A stretch of DNA of 64,000 nucleotides from Lelliottia sp. JS-SCA-14 (GTDB lineage: Bacteria; Pseudomonadota; Gammaproteobacteria; Enterobacterales; Enterobacteriaceae): NCBI RefSeq assembly GCF_035593345.1, contig NZ_CP141606.1, positions 4,588,001 through 4,652,000 of the forward strand. Reading direction: 5' to 3'. Both the position numbers and the translations under genes were made by a program. A model generated the notes under the pieces. The model was given only the letters and a program-made list of their open reading frames with translations. It searched no databases and was not told the DNA's origin. This document shows, one piece after another, positions 18,616-26,610 of this stretch. The stretch's first letter is position 1. Every line of letters begins with the position of its first letter.

Positions 18616-20679
18616 TTACTTCTTCATCTGCGACAAAATCGTCCGGCACTGATTCGCATCCCCTTCTGACGGCGAAATCAACGCCAACAAGGCTGCCGCT
18701 GGCGTCACCAGCGTTGCCAGCGCGGCGGCCACGGCGCCGCGCGCAATCAACGGCCCCGCTTTCACACCCGCCTGCGGATTCTTGAACGACCCGCGCACAT
18801 ACAGCGGCGAGCGCAGGGTGATAATGCGGAAGCCCTTACTCTCCGGATCGATGGTCAAATCCAGCTGCTCCGAGGCCATACTTGCCGTCCCCGTCACGTT
18901 AATCACCGCATTCTCCGTATCGAAGGCAAAAATCTGAGGACGCGCCACGCCGTTGACCAGGTCGAGGTTCGCCGCCGCGCAGTTCACCCGCACTTCGTCA
19001 TCGCCAAAAATCTGCCCAATGATGAAGTTACCGACGTTCAGCCCAAGGATCTCCATCAGGTTACGACTCACCAGCCCGTCGTTCATCAGCAGTTTGAGAT
19101 TCCCGTTGCTGCTGCCGAGCAGCGTCGCCACCGAGTTCCCGACTCCGCGAATATCCGCGTCACCGTTCATCTCACCGAGGGTTTTCTGCATCAGTTCAAC
19201 GTTCGGCATCAGCTCTTTCAGCTTCAACCTGCGCGCCTGAATATCGGCCCGCCCCTGCATCGGCTTTTTATCGCCTTCGAGATGAATGTTGGAGGAAATC
19301 GTCCCGCCCGCGAGGCCAAATTTCAGCGGCTGCAGGCGCAGGTCGGCGTTTTTCAGGATGATATGAGTCGAGAGGTCGCTGATCGGCAAGGTGCTGCCGT
19401 GCTCGATTTTGCGCCCCTTGAAGCGCACGTCGGCATCCATCACGTCCCACTTGTCGGTTTCAAAGCGATCGTACGGCAGCACTTTGTCCGACGGCTGAAT
19501 GTCCTTCTCGCCTTTCTTCTGTTCGGAACGTTTGGACTGCTGCGCACCTTTCCCGGAATCGACGCCAATCAGCGGGCCGAGATCGGCGAGACGCAGCTGG
19601 CGGGATTCCACATCCCCTTCCAGCTTCGGACGCGGCTTGCCGGTGGTGTAGGCGAGCGAGCCGTGAATATCGCTATCGCCGATGCGGCCATTGAAATTAC
19701 GGTAATCAAAGACCGACGATTTTTCCGTATCGATTTTGGCGACCAGATGCCCGTCCGTCTCAAACGGCGGCGTATCCGGGAGCAGCACGCCGGTTAAGTC
19801 ATACAGCTCGCCCAGCGAATCGCCGGAGAATTTGAGCTGCAGATCCACACCGCCCATTTTCATCGGATCGTTCACCGTGCCGACAAAGGCTACGCGGGTA
19901 TTACCCGAGCGGAAATCCGCCTGCACCGGGAACGGCGTGCCTTCGCTGCGCAACGCCAGCACGCCGCCGATTTTACCTGTCCCGGTCAACGGCTGATCGT
20001 TGTAACGCCCTTTCGCCTTCAGGCCAAAGACGTAATCGCCGACGCGGGTTTTATCGTCTTTCCCTTTGGTGCCGGTGACTTCGCTGAACGGCAGCGGTTT
20101 GCCGAGCGGATCGACCAGGATCTCGATATCCGCTTTGCTGACTTTGTCGTCGATGGCGATCCGCCCGCGATCGAACAGAATATTATCCAGACGGAAGGAC
20201 CAGGCCGACGGCGGCGCGTTGGGATCTTTCTCTTCACCGCTGCTGGCGAGATTAAAGGTCCAGTTATTGTTCTTCTCTGACAGGCGAATCAGCCGCGCAT
20301 CGGGCTGTTGCAGTTTGATCCACGGCAGATAGACCGTTTTGGTCAGCAGCGCGAGCGGGGCCAGCGTCGCTTCCACGCGCGGCAGATGGACCATCGTCAC
20401 ATCGGGAATATCAGGGGGGTTGCCGAGAATAATATCGTTGGCATGCACGTGCGGCCAGGGCACCCAGCTGCGCCAGCCGGTTTCGTCTTTCTGACGCTCC
20501 CAGACCACGCCGAGATCGCCGCGAATGGCGAAGGGCCGGTTCAGTTCGGTGGAGACTTTCTGGTTGATGGTCGGTTTGAGGCGGTTCCAGTCGAACGTCG
20601 CAATGATGATGATCGCGACCACAATCAACAACAAGAAGATCCCTGCTACCCAGGCAACGATCCTGGTGGTTTTGGTCAT
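18616..20679 (-). CDS. yhjG: YhjG, AsmA-family protein
   Basis: This 687-residue protein matches E. coli YhjG (686). It has one N-terminal membrane segment (about residues 8-28) followed by a large periplasmic body of AsmA type, ending in the conserved AsmA C-terminal stretch and a hydrophobic alanine-rich segment (VAAALATLVTPAAALLALI). AsmA-like proteins are thought to bridge the periplasm and influence phospholipid transport to the outer membrane; YhjG itself is less studied. The start MTKTTRIV has AGGGGAT upstream; an earlier ATG at 20712 lacks support. It lies 66 nt downstream of pdeH on the same strand. Confidence 0.93.
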   Translation of the reverse strand: MTKTTRIVAWVAGIFLLLIVVAIIIIATFDWNRLKPTINQKVSTELNRPFAIRGDLGVVWERQKDETGWRSWVPWPHVHANDIILGNPPDIPDVTMVHLPRVEATLAPLALLTKTVYLPWIKLQQPDARLIRLSEKNNNWTFNLASSGEEKDPNAPPSAWSFRLDNILFDRGRIAIDDKVSKADIEILVDPLGKPLPFSEVTGTKGKDDKTRVGDYVFGLKAKGRYNDQPLTGTGKIGGVLALRSEGTPFPVQADFRSGNTRVAFVGTVNDPMKMGGVDLQLKFSGDSLGELYDLTGVLLPDTPPFETDGHLVAKIDTEKSSVFDYRNFNGRIGDSDIHGSLAYTTGKPRPKLEGDVESRQLRLADLGPLIGVDSGKGAQQSKRSEQKKGEKDIQPSDKVLPYDRFETDKWDVMDADVRFKGRKIEHGSTLPISDLSTHIILKNADLRLQPLKFGLAGGTISSNIHLEGDKKPMQGRADIQARRLKLKELMPNVELMQKTLGEMNGDADIRGVGNSVATLLGSSNGNLKLLMNDGLVSRNLMEILGLNVGNFIIGQIFGDDEVRVNCAAANLDLVNGVARPQIFAFDTENAVINVTGTASMASEQLDLTIDPESKGFRIITLRSPLYVRGSFKNPQAGVKAGPLIARGAVAAALATLVTPAAALLALISPSEGDANQCRTILSQMKK

Positions 20680-20745
20680 TGTTATCCCCTTTTTTATTAC
20701 CTTGCCTTTCATGAATATAGTTCAGGCAGCGGCAAACAGCAGGGG

Positions 20746-21519
20746 TTACAGCGTGATAATGACCTTATCGAGCGTGTCCATTGGCACCGGACGGGAGAGG
20801 AAATAGCCCTGTGCCGCCGCCGCCGGTGAGTTTTGCACATCGCGCCACTCTTCGAGGGTTTCGACACCTTCGACGATCACGCCCTGGCAGTAGCGATTCA
20901 TCAACTGGAGCAGCAGCGTGAACAGGTTACGGCCTTCGGACGTCTGGCGCAGCATGATGAACAGGTCACGCGCCACCTTGATGTAGTCGTAACGCACTTC
21001 GCTGAGCGCGGAGAAGTTCGCCATGCCGGTGCCAAAATCGTCCAGCCACAGCGGGCCAAACTCGCACATCGAGGCGAACGAAGAGTCCTGCGGCAGACGC
21101 ACGTGCTCCACCAGCTCAAAGCGCATCCACGGCAGCGAGGCGACCAGTTTTTGCAGCTTCGGGTTCTGGCGCAGGGCGATAAGCGTAGGGCCGTCGACGT
21201 TCACCGACGCCAGAATGTCGTGGCAGGCGAAAAAGTCCTGCTTTGTGCCCAGCATTTCGAGCTGCTCTTCCAGCACATCCAGACGCTGGCGCACGCTCAC
21301 TTCGGCAAAGTAACGGTCCGGTGCGATACGCTGCGTGGGATTCGACGGATGGGTCACGACGGTCAAAATCTCAATCGCCATCAGCCTGCCGTCAGTACGG
21401 TAAATGGGCTGATAAGTATAAGCACGCTCACATTGCAGCCAATAGCGATGCTCCTGCAAGCTTTCAATACTTGCTTCCGGAGTGGTGCTTAGCCGCTGGA
21501 TAACCTGCTCTGACTTCAT
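20746..21519 (-). CDS. pdeH: PdeH (YhjH), c-di-GMP phosphodiesterase
   Basis: This 257-residue stand-alone EAL-domain protein corresponds to E. coli PdeH (255). In E. coli it is the main phosphodiesterase that keeps c-di-GMP low in motile cells, preventing YcgR from braking flagella and holding cellulose synthesis down. The EAL position reads EIL (residues 50-52), a variant also seen in E. coli (ELL). The catalytic DDFGTG (160-165) and EGVE (217-220) are intact. A sigma-28 promoter lies just upstream. Because the two cellulose synthases nearby have PilZ c-di-GMP sensors, this enzyme is expected to restrain both. Confidence 0.95.
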   Translation of the reverse strand: MKSEQVIQRLSTTPEASIESLQEHRYWLQCERAYTYQPIYRTDGRLMAIEILTVVTHPSNPTQRIAPDRYFAEVSVRQRLDVLEEQLEMLGTKQDFFACHDILASVNVDGPTLIALRQNPKLQKLVASLPWMRFELVEHVRLPQDSSFASMCEFGPLWLDDFGTGMANFSALSEVRYDYIKVARDLFIMLRQTSEGRNLFTLLLQLMNRYCQGVIVEGVETLEEWRDVQNSPAAAAQGYFLSRPVPMDTLDKVIITL

Positions 21520-21569
21520 TTCAGATGTCCTGTTGAGAAAAAGATGACGTGTCTGGACTCGTCAAAGGG

Positions 21570-21596
21570 TTATCGGCCTGGGAAGTGAGAACTTTA
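21570..21596 (-). promoter_or_regulatory. Sigma-28 (FliA) flagellar promoter of pdeH
   Basis: On the minus strand the sequence reads TAAAGTTC, 11 nt, GCCGATAA. This matches the FliA consensus (TAAAGTTT-N11-GCCGATAA) at 15 of 16 positions with exact spacing, about 50 nt upstream of the pdeH start. It places pdeH in the flagellar class III regulon, as in E. coli. Confidence 0.9.
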
Positions 21597-21668
21597 TGTT
21601 CAGTTGGCGGGGAAAATGAAATTAAGATGACAGAATCTGTCCGGAACGCGCGCTGGCTCAAAAAAAAA

Positions 21669-21687
21669 TTTGGAACGTCGTTTTAAT
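21669..21687 (+). promoter_or_regulatory. Probable KdgR operator upstream of kdgK
   Basis: TTTGGAACGTCGTTTTAAT fits the KdgR box (AATRAAAYRNYRTTTYATT, from memory) at about 15 of 19 positions, including nearly all of the central core. KdgR represses ketogluconate catabolic genes, so a site about 65 nt before kdgK is biologically apt. A -10-like TATAGT overlaps its right edge at 21687-21692. Confidence 0.5.
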
Positions 21688-21751
21688 ATAGTTGACCATA
21701 AAATCCCCACAGCGCACACTTACTTTAATTTATCTGTTCAGGTTCACGACT

Positions 21752-22681
21752 ATGTCTAAAAAAATTGCCGTGATTGGCGAATGCATGATTGAGCTGTCAC
21801 AAAAAGGGGCGGACGTTAGCCGCGGTTTTGGTGGCGATACGTTGAATACTTCGGTGTACATTGCCCGCCAGGTCGCGCCAGACGCGCTGACGGTGAACTA
21901 TGTGACCGCACTGGGTACCGACAGCTTTAGCCAGCAGATGCTGGAAGCCTGGCAGAGTGAAAACGTCGGGACGTCGCTGATTCAGCGTATGGAAAACCGT
22001 CTGCCGGGGCTGTATTACATCGAAACCGACAGCACCGGTGAGCGCACGTTCTACTACTGGCGCAACGAAGCGGCGGCGAAATTCTGGCTGGAGAGCGACG
22101 ACTCTGCGGCGATCTGCGAAGAGCTGGCGACCTTTGATTATCTCTACCTGAGCGGGATTAGCCTTGCGATCTTAAGCCCGTCGAGCCGCAAAAAGCTGCT
22201 CTCCCTGCTGCACGAATGCCGCGCCAACGGCGGGAAAGTGATTTTCGACAACAACTACCGTCCGCGCCTGTGGGCGAGCCGCGAAGAGACGCAGCAGGTT
22301 TATCAGCAGATGCTGAGCTGCACCGATATCGCGTTCTTAACGCTGGACGACGAAGATGCCCTGTGGGGCGAGAAACCGGTCGACGAGGTGATCGCCCGAA
22401 CGCATCAGGCCGGTGTGTCTGAAGTGGTGATCAAGCGCGGCGCAGACTCCTGCCTGGTTTCAGTTGAGGGTGAAGCCGTGGTGGATGTCCCGGCGGTGAA
22501 ACTGGCGAAAGAAAAAGTGGTGGATACCACGGCGGCGGGCGATTCGTTCAGCGCCGGGTATCTGGCGGTGCGCCTGACGGGCGGTACGGCCGCCGAGGCC
22601 GCAAAACGCGGGCACCTGACAGCGAGTACGGTGATTCAGTACCGCGGGGCGATTATTCCGCGCGAGGCGATGCCGGAATAA
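21752..22681 (+). CDS. kdgK: KdgK, 2-keto-3-deoxygluconate kinase
   Basis: This 309-residue PfkB-family sugar kinase equals E. coli KdgK. It phosphorylates 2-keto-3-deoxygluconate with ATP to KDPG, which Entner-Doudoroff aldolase then splits; the pathway serves hexuronate and pectin breakdown products. The N-terminal GGDTLNTSVYIA substrate segment and the C-terminal DTTAAGDSFSAG motif, with its catalytic aspartate, are intact. The start MSKKIAVIG follows the E. coli start; an upstream ATG at 21692 sits in the promoter. Its downstream terminator has been split by an inserted element (22706-23365), so read-through into that element is possible. Confidence 0.97.
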   Translation: MSKKIAVIGECMIELSQKGADVSRGFGGDTLNTSVYIARQVAPDALTVNYVTALGTDSFSQQMLEAWQSENVGTSLIQRMENRLPGLYYIETDSTGERTFYYWRNEAAAKFWLESDDSAAICEELATFDYLYLSGISLAILSPSSRKKLLSLLHECRANGGKVIFDNNYRPRLWASREETQQVYQQMLSCTDIAFLTLDDEDALWGEKPVDEVIARTHQAGVSEVVIKRGADSCLVSVEGEAVVDVPAVKLAKEKVVDTTAAGDSFSAGYLAVRLTGGTAAEAAKRGHLTASTVIQYRGAIIPREAMPE

Positions 22682-22686
22682 AATGC

Positions 22687-22705
22687 AAAAGGGCGACCAT
22701 CGGTC
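22687..22705 (+). terminator. Left half of the split kdgK terminator, ending in the 11-bp target repeat
   Basis: AAAAGGGC followed by GACCATCGGTC (22695-22705) is the left arm of a hairpin. Its right arm, GACCATCGGTC followed by GCCCTTTTT, is found only at 23366-23385. Removing the intervening 660 bp and one copy of GACCATCGGTC restores GGGCGACC-ATC-GGTCGCCC flanked by A and T runs, a perfect terminator just after the kdgK stop codon. Confidence 0.8.
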
Positions 22706-23034
22706 TAATGCTGGTCAGTTAAGCATCTGAGGTTGTTCCGTTCACCTTATGTTCAGCAGAATATAATCGCGTCACAACCTGTGAACGTGACAAGGGGGCT
22801 GCGCGGCCCCCTTGTCAATCCCCGCGCCCCGCCATGAAATCGGTGCTTCGCACTGCGCTCACCTCCCGACCATCTGCCTGCGGTCGGCTCGACTCGACAT
22901 CCCTGTCTCGTTTCGCCTCTGGCCGCCATCCATGGCGTCCAGCCCTTGTCATCTGGTCTCCGGTTCGCCGATTTCTGCGGGGGCCAACACCGGTGCCACA
23001 TTCAGACGGCTGTGAAGGTTGAGGGATCGTGAGT

Positions 23035-23189
23035 CCGGCTGAAAATCGCCGAAGCGTTTCCTGGAGGCCGGGTCGAGGCGCAGGGAAGCGCCGAGAGGGT
23101 GCGACCTGCATGGATGCAGGATCGCGCCCGACCCGAAAGCCGCAAGGAATAAGCTGAGGGCACCGCGAAGCGGCGATTTTCTTTGCCGG
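23035..23189. ncRNA. Multibranched structured domain, candidate RNA inside the IS4-like element
   Basis: Nested complementary segments can be drawn by eye. CCGGC 23035-23039 pairs with 23185-23189. GAAAATCGCCG 23041-23051 pairs with 23171-23181 over 11 bp. CGGGTCG 23069-23075 pairs with 23129-23135. GGCGC 23077-23081 pairs with 23088-23092. GCGA plus CCTGCA (23101-23110) pairs with TGCAGG plus TCGC (23115-23125, one bulged A) around a TGGA loop. The stems are properly nested and give a closed junction with two apical hairpins. Strand and transcription are unknown, and high GC makes some pairing expected by chance. Read-through from kdgK would transcribe the plus strand. Confidence 0.4.
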
Positions 23190-23314
23190 GAGCCGGGGTT
23201 GCCAGGGTGGTGGCGATTGAGCCACCCTGGCACGTTCACCGCAGAGTGATGGACCGGAAGCAGAGGAACGAAAGTGAACGGAACGATTCCACTGATGCCA
23301 TAAAGGTCTTGGGC

Positions 23315-23350
23315 AAGCAAAATAATGAATTTAAATTCATTATTTTGCTT
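23315..23350. repeat. Perfect 36-bp AT-rich palindrome at the right end of the IS4-like element
   Basis: The 18-nt arm 23315-23332 (AAGCAAAATAATGAATTT) is followed directly by its exact reverse complement 23333-23350, with no loop. Its last three bases overlap the right terminal inverted repeat. It contrasts sharply with the GC-rich interior. Confidence 0.85.
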
Positions 23351-23393
23351 AACTGACTGGCATTAGACCATCGGTCGCCCTTTTTAATGTTTT

Positions 23394-23433
23394 CTCCCTC
23401 TCCCGTGGGAGAGGGTCGGGGTGAGGGCATCAG
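23394..23433. repeat. Short extragenic palindromic repeat (CCCTCTCCC family)
   Basis: The unit CTCCCTCTCCC-GT-GGGAGAGGG followed by CGGGGTGAGGGCA contains a strong hairpin. It recurs at 42970-43010, with an inverted partner at 42924-42960. Here it lies just after the yhjJ stop codon and may serve as its terminator. Confidence 0.75.
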
Positions 23434-23449
23434 CCCGCACACACTGACA

Positions 23450-24940
23450 TTACTGCGCCTGCGGAATATCCGTCGCGTCCGGGTGTAAATCATCCGCCGC
23501 TGGCTGCGCGGTGCGCTCTTCCTGCGTCATGATGCTGTCCCAGGTCGCCTGCAGATCTTTCACGTTGTATTCCGGCTCGCCTTTCGGCTGCAGCAGCACC
23601 AGAGCCATATCCTGCGACAGCTGCTGGCGCAGGTCCTGATTAATCATCTCGACGGTCAGGCTGTTCAGGAAGTCCTGACGCAGCTTCTGGTACTGCTCCG
23701 GCGCGATATCCACCACCTGATTTTGCAGGGAGCGAATGCGCTGGCTGATCAGGATATCCGTGTCAGTGCGGGCGTAAGTCGCGAACAGTTTTTGCAGCTC
23801 CAGATTCTTCTGCGCGACCAGGGCGTTGAACTCTTCTTCGCCCAGACCCTCTTTACGCACTTTCGCCAGCTCTTTAGCGACCACGCCGAGATTGGCGTTC
23901 AGCTTATCGTTCGGCGATTCCACGTTGATGGCGCACTGGGCGCGCTGGAACAGCACGCGGCAGTCGAAACCAATGCCGATATCCTTCGCATTATTTTTGC
24001 TGAGCGTTTGCTGAACGTGCCAGAACAGCGCTTCACGCGCGAGATCTGCACGCCAGTAGCGCAGCAGCGCCGCGGACTCGCGAATCGGTTGCCATGGAGT
24101 GTCCCACATCAGGGCCAGGCGATCCTGACGCACGGTGTCGGTCATGATGCTGACCGGCTCTGCACGCAGCGGTGCGAGTGTTGAAACAGGCGCTGGCACT
24201 TCGCGTTTGCCTTTCAGCTCGCCGAAGGTTTTGCCAATCTGCTCGATCACCGCGCGGCTATCGACGTTGCCGACCACAATCAGCGTCATTGCATCCGGGG
24301 TGTACCATTTTTGATAGAAGGATTTGACCTGCTCAATGTCGACCGGCTGTTTGATAGGCTCTGCCGGATCGTGCCCCAGCAAAGATGACCCTTTCAGGCG
24401 ATAGCGCCACCAGCCGTCTTTGGTATCAGCAGGCCAGGTCGCCACCATGTCGCTGTTGCTCAGCGCATAGTTGACCGTATCCGGAGTGATCGCCACTTTG
24501 CCCGCGGTATCGCCCAGCCACGTGAGGGCTTCTTTCAGGAGGTCGTTACGGTTGTTCGGCAGGCTGAGGTTAAACATGGTGTAGTCGTAAGAGACGACCG
24601 CAGGTGGAAGTGGACGTTTCGGGTCGATGCCCTGCTGCCACAGTGAACGCACCTGTACTGCTTGCAAACTGCCGCTTTGGGTCAGCGCCAGTCGAGGAAT
24701 AAAATGGCTAAGCCCGCTCTGCTGCGTGTTTTCGGTCAGTGAACCGGTGTTCACCGACAGGCGGATCTCAATGCGATCGCTGGGACGTTGCGGCGTGGCT
24801 AACACCTGCCACTGAAACCCATTCGCCAGTGTGCCCTGCTGCCAGGCTGGGTCGGGCTGGAGTGTATCTGCCTGCACATAACTGGCTGCTGCCATCATCA
24901 GCAAACCGCCGGTTAAGAGTCGAATTTTTGTGCCCTGCAT
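23450..24940 (-). CDS. yhjJ: YhjJ, periplasmic M16-type peptidase-like protein
   Basis: This 496-residue protein corresponds to E. coli YhjJ (498). The N-terminal signal peptide ends near VQA (residues 22-24), predicting export. The body has the M16 (pitrilysin/insulinase) fold, including the second-domain segment SFYQKWYTPDAMTLIVVGNVD. At the position of the zinc-binding HxxEH motif the sequence reads HFIPR (79-83), so the metal site is lost and the protein is probably not an active protease. The same loss is seen in E. coli. It lies alone between kdgK and dctA. Its function is unknown. Confidence 0.92.
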   Translation of the reverse strand: MQGTKIRLLTGGLLMMAAASYVQADTLQPDPAWQQGTLANGFQWQVLATPQRPSDRIEIRLSVNTGSLTENTQQSGLSHFIPRLALTQSGSLQAVQVRSLWQQGIDPKRPLPPAVVSYDYTMFNLSLPNNRNDLLKEALTWLGDTAGKVAITPDTVNYALSNSDMVATWPADTKDGWWRYRLKGSSLLGHDPAEPIKQPVDIEQVKSFYQKWYTPDAMTLIVVGNVDSRAVIEQIGKTFGELKGKREVPAPVSTLAPLRAEPVSIMTDTVRQDRLALMWDTPWQPIRESAALLRYWRADLAREALFWHVQQTLSKNNAKDIGIGFDCRVLFQRAQCAINVESPNDKLNANLGVVAKELAKVRKEGLGEEEFNALVAQKNLELQKLFATYARTDTDILISQRIRSLQNQVVDIAPEQYQKLRQDFLNSLTVEMINQDLRQQLSQDMALVLLQPKGEPEYNVKDLQATWDSIMTQEERTAQPAADDLHPDATDIPQAQ

Positions 24941-25123
24941 GTAAACCCCTGATCAACATTCCTGGTTAAAAAGAGTGTCTCACTACATTGAGCACTCTGA
25001 AGATAACGTTCAAACACTTCGATTAGACCGCGTGTTCGGCTAAACGTCACGGCGTGAAGTGAAATATACCCGAAAAAAATCTTGTCGAAGTATGACAGGT
25101 ATGAGCAGTTATTATGCGCAGGA

Positions 25124-25151
25124 GCCCGCTCCCCGACAAGGGTGAGCGGGC
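25124..25151 (-). terminator. Hairpin downstream of dctA
   Basis: GCCCGCTC (25124-25131) pairs with GAGCGGGC (25144-25151) about 13 nt after the dctA stop. No T-run follows on the minus strand, so it may be a 3' stabiliser or a weak terminator. Confidence 0.5.
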
Positions 25152-25164
25152 ATAAGTATCGAAT

Positions 25165-26484
<1,320 letters not shown>

Positions 26485-26610
26485 TTATGGGTAAGACTTA
26501 CCTGCGGCTTTAAAATAACACCCGTAAAACATGACAGAAATGAACTTAGATCAAATATGAAACATGAATGTTAAAAACTGTGTGCTGACTCGTACAAGCC
26601 AGCAACAAAG

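Larger units (their letters stand above)
22706..23365. mobile_element. 660-bp transposase-less element with IS4-like ends
   Basis: The ends are TAATGCTGGTCAGTTAAG (22706-22723) and, inverted, TAATGCCAGTCAGTTAAG (23348-23365), matching at 16 of 18. An identical 11-bp GACCATCGGTC flanks both sides (22695-22705, 23366-23376), as expected for a target-site duplication. From memory, IS4 has 18-bp ends beginning TAATGCC and ending ATCAGTTAAG and makes 11-13 bp duplications, so the fit is good. The interior has no transposase; its short open frames lack family features. It is GC-rich and full of inverted repeats: a hairpin at 22789-22816 (11-bp stem), a hairpin at 23201-23231 (10-bp stem), and long-range pairs 22735-22745/23274-23284 and 22781-22789/23231-23239. 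It probably moved with a transposase supplied by a complete IS4-family element elsewhere. Confidence 0.8.

Noticed and set aside
22834..23225. Short open frames on both strands of the IS4-like element
   Set aside because: They overlap one another in several frames, have no convincing ribosome-binding sites, and their composition reflects the GC-rich inverted repeats.
26540..26555. CRP-like site upstream of dctA
   Set aside because: Only one half-site is reasonable; CRP control is known for E. coli dctA but the sequence alone does not support a call.
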